Of a stretch of DNA of 34,579 nt, positions 1-10,401 are shown piece by piece; the stretch's first letter is position 1; each line of letters begins with the position of its first letter. The stretch spans positions 1 to 34,579 of the forward strand of contig JAESQY010000195.1 of the NCBI GenBank assembly GCA_016764915.1, in the 5' to 3' direction. The translations under genes and the position numbers were made by a program. The notes beneath the pieces are model-generated. The model did no database searches and had not been told where the DNA came from. It saw only the letters and a program-made list of their open reading frames with translations. This DNA comes from Aliivibrio sp. GTDB taxonomy: Bacteria; Pseudomonadota; Gammaproteobacteria; Enterobacterales; Vibrionaceae.

Positions 1-79
1 CAATGCGGCTGGCGGTGTGATGAAAGACACCGGCAAGAAATACGGGAGTGGCCTTCCGATCACTCAATTAATGTGGTCG
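1..79. other. Unidentified sequence joined to the broken end of sufC
   Basis: Reading sufC on the minus strand, the match to the SufC family stops after a Val-Leu-Gln-Pro-Lys stretch at about position 80, and what follows towards the left edge is not SufC in any frame. On the plus strand a frame is open from position 2 to a stop at 89-91 (about 29 residues, containing AAGGVMKDTGKKYGSG), which could be the tail of another protein, but I do not recognise it. No inverted repeat or target-site duplication can be assessed because the window ends here. It may be a real rearrangement, a mobile-element end or an assembly join. Confidence 0.4.
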
Positions 80-574
80 TTTAGGTTGTAACACGGCCAT
101 TTGCAAAATGTCGTTACGTTTCTTCTCTCCTCCAGAAAAACCTTCATTAACAGAACGATCCAAAAGGTGTAGCGGCATTTTGAGCAGTTGCGCTTTTTCT
201 TTTAATAGATGTTCAAAATCAAAGCGATCCAACTCTGGTCGTTGTTGATATTGTCGAATACTATTTAATGCGGTTCGTAAAAATAGACGGTTACTGACCC
301 CTGGAATTTCCACTGGATATTGAAAAGCCAAAAAAACACCTTCTCCCGCACGATCATTGGCATCCAGTTCAACCAGGTTTTTATCACGAAACTTAATTGT
401 GCCCTTCGTAACTTCATAGGTATCATTCCCTGCAAGGGTCGAAGATAAGGTACTTTTACCCGACCCATTTGGTCCCATAATGGCGTGTACTTCACCGGGA
501 AGAATGGTTAAATTAATGCCCTTAAGGATTTCATTATCCCCAGTACTAACGTGTAAATCTTTAATCTCTAACAT
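68..574 (-). CDS. sufC: SufC, Fe-S assembly ATPase, truncated at its C-terminal end
   Basis: SufC is the soluble ABC-type ATPase of the SufBCD scaffold that builds Fe-S clusters under iron limitation or oxidative stress. The Walker A motif GPNGSGKST (residues about 34-42), the Q-loop area (AFQYPVEIPG) and the signature FSGGEKKR (about 146-153) are clear. The family is about 250 residues long; this frame has 168. Homology ends after about residue 164, just before Walker B (usually CILDE), the D-loop and the switch histidine, and a stop follows four codons later. As read here the protein could not hydrolyse ATP. It begins 6 bases after sufB, in the usual sufA-B-C order; sufD, sufS and sufE would be expected next but are not in the window. 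Identification is certain; whether the break is biological or an assembly join is not. Confidence 0.9.
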   Translation of the reverse strand: MLEIKDLHVSTGDNEILKGINLTILPGEVHAIMGPNGSGKSTLSSTLAGNDTYEVTKGTIKFRDKNLVELDANDRAGEGVFLAFQYPVEIPGVSNRLFLRTALNSIRQYQQRPELDRFDFEHLLKEKAQLLKMPLHLLDRSVNEGFSGGEKKRNDILQMAVLQPKRPH

Positions 575-580
575 AATGAA

Positions 581-2044
581 TTAACCCACACTGTGTTCAA
601 GGCTGATAGAAAGAAGCTTTTGTGCATCCACCGCAAATTCGAGTGGCAATTCAGATAACACATCCTTACAGAATCCATTCACTATCATTGAGATAGCATC
701 ATCTTCACTAATACCGCGCTGAACACAATAAAATAACTGATCTTCACCAATACGAGAGGTAGTGGCTTCGTGCTCTATTTGAGCCGTTGGATTGTTAACG
801 TCGACGGTAGGAAAAGTATGAGCACCACACTGATCGCCAATGAGCATAGAATCACATTGAGTAAAATTGCGTGCACCATAAGCCGTAGGCAACACTTTTA
901 CTAATCCTCGATAACTGTTTTCACTTTTCCCCGCCGAAATACCTTTAGCGATAATGGTCGATTTGGTATGTCTACCAATGTGAATCATTTTGGTGCCCGT
1001 ATCTGCTCGCTGTGAACCATTGGTGAGCGCTACCGAGAAAAACTCACCGACAGAATGATCACCTTTTAGAATAACGCTTGGGTATTTCCAAGTAATTGCC
1101 GATCCGGTTTCAGATTGCGTCCACGACATTTTGCTGTTTGCACCCTCACAAATCGCACGTTTGGTCACAAAATTCAAAATACCGCCTTCCGAACCCTCTT
1201 CACCGGAGAACCAATTTTGCACCGTGGAATATTTCACTTCGGCATCTTGATGAATAATCACTTCCACTACCGCGGCATGAAGCTGATAAGTATCTCGAAC
1301 TGGCGCTGAACAGCCTTCGATATAACTCACATAGGCGCCTTTATCTGCGATCAAAATCGTACGCTCAAATTGCCCCGTTTTGGCTTGGTTAATGCGAAAA
1401 TACGTCGACAACTCACGCGGGCAACGCACACCTGGAGGAATATAGATAAACGTACCATCAGAGGCGACTGCAGCATTGAGTGCAGCAAAAAAATTATCTT
1501 TAATCGAGACCACAGTGCCTAAATAACGTTGCACTAACTCAGGGTACTGTTGAATCGCATCACTAAACGAACAAAAAATAATGCCCTGCTCTTTCAGTTG
1601 TTGATGATAGGTCGTGGCGACCGACACTGAATCAAATATGGCATCGACCGCAATATTAGAACCTTCGTGTACAGGGACGCCTAATTGCTCAAACGCATCG
1701 GCCACTTCTTGAGTTAGGAACGCGTTAGTCGCGTCGTTTTTATCTTCAGTGTCACAAGAGCCGCAACTTGGAGCAGAATAGTAACTGTAATCTTGATAAT
1801 CGAGCGCTGGGTACTCCGCTTTTAACCAATGAGGCTCTTCCATTGTTTGCCACTGTTCAAAAGCGGATAAACGAAACGCTAGCATCCATTCCGGTTCGTT
1901 ACGACGCGCTGATATAGCGCGAACCACACTTTCATTTATGCCTTTTTCAAGCGTGTCATTCTTGATGTCGGTATAAAAACCTTCTTTGTAGTTTGTTTGG
2001 TTTATCGCCTGCTTAATGTCAGCCTGAATGTCGGGTTTACTCAT
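581..2044 (-). CDS. sufB: SufB, Fe-S cluster scaffold subunit
   Basis: SufB is the core scaffold of the cytosolic SufBC2D complex, receiving sulfur from SufS/SufE and assembling nascent clusters that pass to carriers such as SufA. The 487-residue length is close to the usual 480-500. The C-terminal half carries the family's strongly conserved blocks: a beta-helix core with TGTKMIHIGRHTKS, then DQCGAHT with Cys about 406, the position of the conserved cluster-assembly cysteine in E. coli SufB, then EHEATTS, and an ending in LLSISLEHSVG. An N-terminal CGSC pair is also present. It lies 3 bases after sufA and 6 before sufC, so translation is probably coupled. It is presumably transcribed from the Fur-box promoter upstream of sufA. 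Confidence 0.96.
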   Translation of the reverse strand: MSKPDIQADIKQAINQTNYKEGFYTDIKNDTLEKGINESVVRAISARRNEPEWMLAFRLSAFEQWQTMEEPHWLKAEYPALDYQDYSYYSAPSCGSCDTEDKNDATNAFLTQEVADAFEQLGVPVHEGSNIAVDAIFDSVSVATTYHQQLKEQGIIFCSFSDAIQQYPELVQRYLGTVVSIKDNFFAALNAAVASDGTFIYIPPGVRCPRELSTYFRINQAKTGQFERTILIADKGAYVSYIEGCSAPVRDTYQLHAAVVEVIIHQDAEVKYSTVQNWFSGEEGSEGGILNFVTKRAICEGANSKMSWTQSETGSAITWKYPSVILKGDHSVGEFFSVALTNGSQRADTGTKMIHIGRHTKSTIIAKGISAGKSENSYRGLVKVLPTAYGARNFTQCDSMLIGDQCGAHTFPTVDVNNPTAQIEHEATTSRIGEDQLFYCVQRGISEDDAISMIVNGFCKDVLSELPLEFAVDAQKLLSISLEHSVG

Positions 2045-2047
2045 TGG

Positions 2048-2416
2048 TTAAACTCCAAAACTCTCACCGCAACCACATTCGTTTTTAACGTTAGGATTGT
2101 GATAAATAAAAGATTGATTTAATCCCTGACGCACAAAATCAATCTCAGTACCGTCAACCATTGGCATCGCACTTAATGTGACGAAGAAAACACAGCCATT
2201 AGACACAAATTTTACATCGTCGATTTGTGGCACCTCAGATTGCTCAATGACATACGCATAACCAGTACAGCCCGATGCCTTAATTGAAAAACGAACGATA
2301 ATCCCTGACTTTGATAACTCAACAATCCTTTTTGCTGCGCAGGGGGTTGTGGTTACTCCAGACCAACTCTGGTCTTGAATATCAAACTCTTCTACCCCTT
2401 TGTTGTCATTCATCAT
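2048..2416 (-). CDS. sufA: SufA, A-type Fe-S carrier
   Basis: This is an A-type carrier of the SufA/IscA/HesB family, which takes clusters from the SufBCD scaffold and hands them to apo-proteins. The 122-residue protein has the three diagnostic cysteines: one in ASGCTGYAY near residue 50 and the pair in the C-terminal ECGCGESF. It heads the minus-strand suf operon and is followed after 3 bases by sufB, which favours SufA over IscA or ErpA. Two consecutive ATG codons begin the frame; an AAGAGG sequence lies about 15 bases upstream of the first. The nearest upstream element is a Fur box at 2450-2468, so repression by Fur-Fe2+ and induction in iron starvation is expected. Confidence 0.93.
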   Translation of the reverse strand: MMNDNKGVEEFDIQDQSWSGVTTTPCAAKRIVELSKSGIIVRFSIKASGCTGYAYVIEQSEVPQIDDVKFVSNGCVFFVTLSAMPMVDGTEIDFVRQGLNQSFIYHNPNVKNECGCGESFGV

Positions 2417-2449
2417 GCCTTATACCTCTTAAGTACTAACCAAGGATTG

Positions 2450-2468
2450 AATGATAACGATTATCAAT
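2450..2468. promoter_or_regulatory. Fur box upstream of sufABC
   Basis: The core TGATAA-CGA-TTATCA at 2452-2466 is a perfect inverted repeat that extends by another base pair or so on each side, matching the 19-bp Fur consensus closely. It lies about 35-50 bases before the sufA start codon, where it could cover the sufA promoter. A second box lies 120 bases away towards nrdH, so each divergent operon appears to have its own operator. Confidence 0.85.
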
Positions 2469-2587
2469 AACAATTCAACCATATTAAATATAGGTTTAAT
2501 AAAAAATTGCATTAACTCATGATAACCACCTCATTTTTACATCATGTAGTGATATTTCCGCTTGCAAACACAACATATAGATCGCAA

Positions 2588-2606
2588 TATGATAATGATT
2601 ATCATT
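2588..2606. promoter_or_regulatory. Fur box upstream of nrdHIEF
   Basis: The sequence ATGATAA-TGA-TTATCAT at 2589-2605 is a perfect palindrome around three bases and is a near-consensus Fur site. It ends about 25 bases before the nrdH start codon, so it probably overlaps the transcription start of nrdHIEF. This matches the known Fur repression of class Ib ribonucleotide reductase in enterobacteria. Confidence 0.88.
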
Positions 2607-2629
2607 TGATTTCACTATTAGGGACCGTT

Positions 2630-2857
2630 ATGGACATCATCGTTTACTCAAAAGCCAACTGCGTACAGTGTGAGGCCACGAAAAAGCTTCTCGATACAAA
2701 AGGAATTGGTTATCAAGTTATCGACCTAAATCAAGATGAAAAAGCATTGAAAAAAGTGATTGCTCTTGGATACAGAGAGGCGCCAGTTGTCGTGACGAGC
2801 ACCGTTCATTGGTCTGGTTTTCGCCCCGGAATGATTAACCAGTTATGTCTCAATTAA
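2630..2857 (+). CDS. nrdH: NrdH, glutaredoxin-like electron donor for class Ib RNR
   Basis: NrdH is a small thioredoxin-reductase-dependent redoxin that reduces the NrdE active-site disulfide. The frame opens further upstream, but ATG 2630 is the right start: it gives a 75-residue protein beginning MDIIVYSKANCVQC, with the redox pair C-V-Q-C at residues 11-14, the usual NrdH arrangement. The conserved C-terminal WSGFRPG motif (normally WSGFRPD) is present near residue 61. Upstream codons run through the Fur box and cannot be coding. The gene overlaps nrdI by 13 bases, consistent with coupled translation of nrdHIEF. There is only a modest ribosome-binding sequence (AGGGA) before the start. Confidence 0.94.
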   Translation: MDIIVYSKANCVQCEATKKLLDTKGIGYQVIDLNQDEKALKKVIALGYREAPVVVTSTVHWSGFRPGMINQLCLN

Positions 2858-3242
2858 TCTATTTTTCGAGCCAGTCTGGTAACACTCATCGTTTTATCGA
2901 AAAGCTCAACTTACCTGCAACTCGCTTACCCATTAAAGAGGAAGGACCCATTCCCCATGTTAAGCAGAAGTTTGTTTTAATCAGTCCGACTTACGCGGAT
3001 GGATACGGGCGAGGCGCGGTGCCAAAGAGTGTGATTCATCTGTTAAACCATCAAGATAATCGGTCATGTTTACAAGGCGTGATTGCCACTGGTAATCGCA
3101 ATTTTGGTCAACTTTTTGCTAACGCGGGTGATGTGATAGCAAAGAAATGTCAGGTTCCTGTGCTCTATCGATTTGAGCTCGCGGGAACCAATATCGATGT
3201 ATTACGAGTTCGTGAAGGGCTCAAACAGTTTTGGTTATCCTT

Positions 3243-3246
<4 letters not shown>
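2845..3246 (+). CDS. nrdI: NrdI, flavodoxin-like activator of NrdF
   Basis: NrdI is the FMN-binding flavodoxin-like protein that supplies the oxidant for assembling the dimanganese-tyrosyl radical cofactor of NrdF. At 133 residues it has normal length. The N-terminal strand and phosphate-binding loop read [18 protein letters not shown], a typical SSxSGNTxRF motif, followed by SPTYADGYG and [11 protein letters not shown], both conserved flavin-contact regions. It starts inside the end of nrdH and its stop codon overlaps the ATG at 3243 of nrdE (ATGA). The presence of nrdI identifies the class Ib, manganese-capable system. Confidence 0.94.
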
Positions 3247-6391
<3,145 letters not shown>

Positions 6392-6399
6392 ACAGCTAC

Positions 6400-6413
6400 T
6401 TGATAATTGTCAA
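6400..6413. promoter_or_regulatory. FNR/DNR-type box upstream of receptor operon
   Basis: The 14-mer TTGATAATTGTCAA has the TTGAT-N4-rTCAA form recognised by FNR/DNR-type regulators. Its centre is about 42 bases before the predicted start of transcription (about 6449, from the TAAAAT hexamer at 6437-6442), the spacing typical of class II activation. A second, nearly identical box (one spacer base different) lies at 13671-13684 beside a Crp/Fnr regulator gene. Confidence 0.75.
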
Positions 6414-6436
6414 GGGTATCAACTACCACTTTAAAT

Positions 6437-6442
6437 TAAAAT
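6437..6442 (+). promoter_or_regulatory. Candidate -10 element of the receptor operon promoter
   Basis: TAAAAT matches the sigma-70 -10 consensus at five of six bases. It lies 23 bases after the FNR/DNR-type box, so that box takes the place of the -35 element. The implied transcription start (about 6449) falls inside the Fur box. Assigned from spacing only. Confidence 0.5.
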
Positions 6443-6459
6443 GATAATCGTTATCATTT
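6439..6459. promoter_or_regulatory. Fur box over the receptor operon start site
   Basis: AAATGATAA-TCG-TTATCATTT is a perfect 21-bp inverted repeat with a 3-base centre and is the best Fur box in the window. It overlaps the candidate -10 hexamer and start of transcription and ends 45 bases before the receptor start codon. This predicts iron repression over activation by the upstream Crp/Fnr-type box. Confidence 0.9.
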
Positions 6460-6504
6460 AAGTTTTTACACCAATACAGTTGAGTCACCCAAGGAATTCA
6501 AAAA

Positions 6505-8520
6505 ATGGAAGCACAAAACTATACCCCAAACCAAACTGGCATGGGGCTAAAAAGTACGTTGTCTATCGCTGTCTCCGTTGCATTATTGATCTCCAGCACA
6601 GCAGTTCAAGCCGAAGCGTTTATTCCCTCTTTAACTGCCCATGGAAAACCAAAACCCTATGAAGTGATGCCGCTTTATGATCTCAATAAAGCGGGCGGTG
6701 TTATGCCCTACGTTCAGGAACAGGCGGAGTCAACACTAGGCGCAGTAGACACTGTCGTTAACTCAAAATCGAAAAACATTCGAGTTGGAAGTTCATATAA
6801 TAGTGCGACAGAGGGTCATGAAACCTTTGCCGATATACGCCAAAAAGGCAGCCTATTTTATGGACGAGCCATTGTGGTTGATGAATCGGCTGGCAACTAT
6901 AAAGGGGCATCAGGTGAAGAGGTTCGGTTTGGATATGATCGTCAAGCTGCTCAAGTCGTTATAGGTACCACTCCCAGAGCCAGCACCGATATTAAACTGG
7001 TGTACGTCCGTGACGTGATTAAAGATAACAAAGTGCCCGTTGCCACTGGCAATAGCTACGCTATCAGCGATGGTAGCGGTAATGTGGTGGTTGCAGATGG
7101 TTTCGGTATGGACCCCGTTGATACCGATCGCCAAGTGGCCAAATTGATGTGGGATGAGTCATTTACTCACGATGTTTTCCAAAAAATGCACCTTGAACTA
7201 TACCGTATAGATTTGGATCGCCTTGCCGACAACTACAGCCTTAGAGATACAGCAACGCCAAAACAGCAATCAGCAAAAATCGACCGCTCCATGAGTGGCT
7301 TTAAAGCCGACACCGATCTTAACCTATTCAGTTCACAGCTCAACTTAGCTCTAGACTATACCGCCATTAATCATGAAGCCAAACGCTATGGTGGCCCTGG
7401 GACTGCTGGACTAGAAACGGTGTCCGCCTACCTTTATCCTGGCGTTGAGATGGATGAGTTGCTACTTTCAGCCACCTCTGAGTTTGATATCGCGCCACTG
7501 CAAACGCTGACGTTAGGTGTGAATTTTAAACACGTTTCTGCTGATGCGACCAAAGCAACACAAACAAACTCCACCAATCCAGGGGCGGGTAACAAAAGTG
7601 CCATACAGCTTTATCAAACCTATTATGGTGATGTTGAATTAAAACAGAGCGAAGGACATGCCAGCGGAAAGCTGCAATGGGACTACGATAATCAGTCTGA
7701 TTTAACCGCTTATGCTTCTATTGCCAACTTCTTCCGCTCGCCTGATACCCAAGAGCGTTACTTTGCGGTTTCCGCCTTTTCGCCAGATCCATCCGTGCCA
7801 CTAGGCCCAACCGCACGTTCAGTGGGTAATCCAGAAATCGACTGGGAACAGCACCGAAGAGTAGAAGCCGGAGTGGGCAAATCTAGCGAGGCTTGGGTCG
7901 ACTATGGCCGCACACGTGGACATAGTATGGCGTGGCAGGTTGATGCTACCGCGTATTACGATGATATTAATAACTTTATCACCCGAGATCGCGCCAGAGG
8001 ACAAACCGCTACGGGTGCCAATGATTATGCTCGTATCTGGCGTAACGTAGATGCCACCATGGCGGGTATTGAAATTGATGCTAAGGCTAACTTAACAAAA
8101 AACATCGCTTCTCGTTTGGCACTCAATTTTACTCAAGGTGAAAACACCTCTGAAAATCGAGATTTGTACTACATCGCCCCATTCGAAGCCAACCTCTTCT
8201 TTGACTACTTTGACTACTTAAGTACCGGTGGCACATGGAATATAGGGACACAAATCCGTCATGTCGCTAAACAAAACAGTGTGGATGCAGATCCAACAAC
8301 GGGCAGTGGTTATGACGGAGGTGAAGCAGATGCATTCACTGTAGTTAACCTATACGCAAGTGCTCAACTCAATGATCGCATCGGTCTAAAAGCCGGTGTT
8401 AACAACCTCACTGACAAGTCCTATACCGATACAATGGCGAAGTTCCCATTAGAGGGAAACCGAGTTCTGGTAGAAGCACCCGAGCGTAACTTCTACGTCG
8501 CGATAACAGCCAACTTTTAA
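6505..8520 (+). CDS. TonB-dependent receptor-like outer-membrane barrel, apparently without plug
   Basis: The protein has a Sec signal peptide (hydrophobic stretch about residues 18-33, likely cleavage after AVQA near 36) and 671 residues of alternating beta-strand sequence. It ends in a C-terminal strand, NFYVAITANF, with the terminal Phe recognised by the BAM machinery. Features of TonB-dependent barrels include FFRSPDTQERYF, GNPEIDWEQHRRVEAGV and the final repeat GVNNLTDKSYTDTMAKFPLEG. What is missing is the roughly 120-residue plug with its TonB box and GG/IRG motifs: barrel-like sequence begins by about residue 90. It starts with AAGGA at 6491-6495 before the ATG, behind the FNR-type and Fur boxes, and leads an operon with a solute-binding protein, permease, ATPase and NnrS. 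OprC/NosA-like copper receptors are a conceivable relative, but the ligand cannot be told from sequence. Confidence 0.75.
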   Translation: MEAQNYTPNQTGMGLKSTLSIAVSVALLISSTAVQAEAFIPSLTAHGKPKPYEVMPLYDLNKAGGVMPYVQEQAESTLGAVDTVVNSKSKNIRVGSSYNSATEGHETFADIRQKGSLFYGRAIVVDESAGNYKGASGEEVRFGYDRQAAQVVIGTTPRASTDIKLVYVRDVIKDNKVPVATGNSYAISDGSGNVVVADGFGMDPVDTDRQVAKLMWDESFTHDVFQKMHLELYRIDLDRLADNYSLRDTATPKQQSAKIDRSMSGFKADTDLNLFSSQLNLALDYTAINHEAKRYGGPGTAGLETVSAYLYPGVEMDELLLSATSEFDIAPLQTLTLGVNFKHVSADATKATQTNSTNPGAGNKSAIQLYQTYYGDVELKQSEGHASGKLQWDYDNQSDLTAYASIANFFRSPDTQERYFAVSAFSPDPSVPLGPTARSVGNPEIDWEQHRRVEAGVGKSSEAWVDYGRTRGHSMAWQVDATAYYDDINNFITRDRARGQTATGANDYARIWRNVDATMAGIEIDAKANLTKNIASRLALNFTQGENTSENRDLYYIAPFEANLFFDYFDYLSTGGTWNIGTQIRHVAKQNSVDADPTTGSGYDGGEADAFTVVNLYASAQLNDRIGLKAGVNNLTDKSYTDTMAKFPLEGNRVLVEAPERNFYVAITANF

Positions 8521-8530
8521 GGGGAAAATA

Positions 8531-9538
8531 ATGAGTACAACAAGACGACAGTTTCTGCGTAATTGCGGCTTAGTAGGTGCAGTTACGGCAGGAAGCAGCA
8601 TTATTCCGGGCATGGCATTTGCTCAATCAGGCCCTATTCGTAAAGAGTTGACCATGTACGGCCCTCCGGTTGGGCTCTCTGTGCCACTCGCTTATGCTGC
8701 CGAAACAAGCTCACTATCGGGCATGGTTGGTAAACTGAATTTTGATACCTATCGCAACCCTGATGTGCTAAGAACCAACTTTGTTACTAACCGCTGGGAA
8801 CTGGCAGGCACCCCCAGTTACATTGCGGCCAATTTGTATAATAAAGGGCTAAAAGTACGCTTGATGAACATGATGACTTGGGGACTGCTGTACATCATCT
8901 CAGCAGATGAAACGGTCTCAACGATAGAAGATTTAAAAGGTCAGGATGTGGTCATGCCATTCAAAGGTGACATGCCGGATCTGGTGTTCCAGCATATCGC
9001 CAAAGAGAAAGGCATGATGGTGGATAAAGATTATCGCCTCAATTATGTCAGCTCCCCTTTTGAAGGGTTACAACTTGTGTTATCTGGCCGAGCCAAACAC
9101 GCCGTACTGCCTGAGCCTGCAGCAACAGCGGCAATATTAAAAGGGTTAAAATCTGCCAAGAAAATCACACGTGTCATTAACTTGCAAGATGAGTGGGGGA
9201 AAGTGACTGGAGGCCCTGCCCGTATCCCTCAAGCAGGAATAATGATTGCGGACAGCCTACTTGATGACATGCCGGAGTTGCCAGATCGCCTAAATGCGGC
9301 CCTCAAACGTTCGACTGACTGGGCGGTAAATAATCCAACCAGTGCAGGTCGACTTGGTGAAATCTATATGAATTTAAAAGCACCCATCATTGAGCGGTCC
9401 ATTCCTTTTTGTAACTTGACCTTAGAGAAAGCCAAAGATATTCAATCTGAAATTGAGGCCTTCTATTCGATACTTGCAGAGTCAAACCCAAGCATCATTG
9501 GCGGTAAGCTCCCCGATAATGATTTCTACTTAGGCTAG
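8531..9538 (+). CDS. Tat-exported ABC solute-binding protein, NitT/TauT/SsuA-like
   Basis: The N-terminus STTRRQFLRNCGL followed by a short hydrophobic run and a cut near AFAQ is a twin-arginine (Tat) signal, so the protein is probably folded before export to the periplasm. The remainder is a two-lobed binding-protein fold of the NMT1/SsuA/TauA type: an LTMYGPPVGLSVPLAYAAE start, a central TIEDLKGQDVVMP segment, and the late GRAKHAVLPEPAATAA motif usual in this family. At 335 residues its length is typical. It follows the receptor gene after 10 bases with a good AAGGGG ribosome-binding site. Family members bind sulfonates, nitrate, thiamine precursors or similar small molecules; none can be chosen here. 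Tat export and the receptor partner raise the possibility of a metal or cofactor ligand, which is inference. Confidence 0.82.
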   Translation: MSTTRRQFLRNCGLVGAVTAGSSIIPGMAFAQSGPIRKELTMYGPPVGLSVPLAYAAETSSLSGMVGKLNFDTYRNPDVLRTNFVTNRWELAGTPSYIAANLYNKGLKVRLMNMMTWGLLYIISADETVSTIEDLKGQDVVMPFKGDMPDLVFQHIAKEKGMMVDKDYRLNYVSSPFEGLQLVLSGRAKHAVLPEPAATAAILKGLKSAKKITRVINLQDEWGKVTGGPARIPQAGIMIADSLLDDMPELPDRLNAALKRSTDWAVNNPTSAGRLGEIYMNLKAPIIERSIPFCNLTLEKAKDIQSEIEAFYSILAESNPSIIGGKLPDNDFYLG

Positions 9539-9573
9539 ACTTTTCTAAGCTAAATATTGCCAACGTAAGCTTC

Positions 9574-9598
9574 TCCCCCTTTCTCATAGAGAGGGGGA
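9574..9598 (+). promoter_or_regulatory. Intra-operon stem-loop between binding protein and permease
   Basis: TCCCCC(TT)TCTC-ATA-GAGA-GGGGGA folds into a 10-bp hairpin with a 2-base bulge and a 3-base loop. It lies 35 bases after the binding-protein stop and 26 before the permease start, the only sizeable gap within this operon. No run of U follows, so it is more likely a 3'-end stabiliser or partial attenuator giving more binding protein than permease than a full terminator. Confidence 0.6.
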
Positions 9599-9624
9599 AT
9601 ATTAAAACAGGAAAAATTATCTAA

Positions 9625-10401
9625 ATGGATTGGCTTAACCGTGTTTTCCACTACCTTTGGAGCGGATTTGGCGCTCTGGCCAGTATTCTGGTCTTTTTTG
9701 CATTTTGGGACTATGGAAATCATCTCTACGGTGACTTTATCTTGCCTTCCCCCCAAACATCTATAGCCAGATTATTAGAGCTGTTTGAAACCGGTAAAGC
9801 AGGTGAATACCTCTGGATCACCACCTATCGCGCACTGCTTGGTTTTGGATTTGCCATCACTGTTGGCAGTTTACTCGGCACACTTTCTGGCTTATCCATC
9901 ACCCTATCAATGGCAGTGAGGCCTTTAGTGACCATTCTTATCGGCATACCGCCAATTGCATGGATTGTGCTTGCACTGCTTTGGTTTGGCGCTGATGACA
10001 ACACCCCTATTTTCACCATCGCGGTGACCACACTACCGATTACTTTTGCAGCGGGGGTTCAGGGGGCAAGAACACTCGATAAGCGACTGACTGAAATGGC
10101 GAAAAGTTTTGGTTCATCAAGATGGCTGTTATTCACTGATGTGCAACTTCCTCACATTCTCTCTTACCTATTCCCATCTTGGGTAACCGCACTCGGTACC
10201 TGCTGGAAGGTGGTGGTCATGGCTGAATTACTCTCAAGCAATACCGGTGTTGGCGCGGGGTTAGCCACTGCTAGAGTCAACATTGACACCCCAGCAACCA
10301 TGGCTTGGATTGTCGCAATAGTCACCATGCTGCTCATTGCTGAATACGGCGTACTTGAACCCATTAAACGCAGAATGGAGAGATGGCGTGAAGCAAACTA
10401 A
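9625..10401 (+). CDS. ABC transporter permease, SsuC/TauC-like
   Basis: This is an inner-membrane permease of the BPD_transp_1 type with about six membrane segments in 258 residues. The cytoplasmic EAA-like loop is visible: EMAKSFGSSRWLLFTDVQLP, the site that couples to the ATPase. Other family features are LPSPQTSIARLLEL early on, the TTYRALLGFGFAITVG segment and the ending VVMAELLSSNTGVGAGLA, characteristic of NitT/TauT-type permeases. It follows the stem-loop at 9574-9598, and its last codons overlap the start of the ATPase gene, so the two are translationally coupled. Together with the binding protein and ATPase it forms a complete importer. Confidence 0.88.
   Translation: MDWLNRVFHYLWSGFGALASILVFFAFWDYGNHLYGDFILPSPQTSIARLLELFETGKAGEYLWITTYRALLGFGFAITVGSLLGTLSGLSITLSMAVRPLVTILIGIPPIAWIVLALLWFGADDNTPIFTIAVTTLPITFAAGVQGARTLDKRLTEMAKSFGSSRWLLFTDVQLPHILSYLFPSWVTALGTCWKVVVMAELLSSNTGVGAGLATARVNIDTPATMAWIVAIVTMLLIAEYGVLEPIKRRMERWREAN

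Noticed and set aside
55..70. GATCGGAAG string near the sufC junction, like the start of a sequencing adapter
   Set aside because: Only nine bases match and the next bases do not continue as an adapter, so it is probably chance. It does not resolve whether the junction is an artefact.
2519..2629. In-frame extension of nrdH from an ATG at 2519
   Set aside because: The extra 37 codons run through the Fur box and promoter, and the NrdH family begins at the ATG at 2630.
9550..9756. Minus-strand frame of 68 residues across the stem-loop and the start of the permease
   Set aside because: It overlaps the clearly coding permease start and shows no family features.
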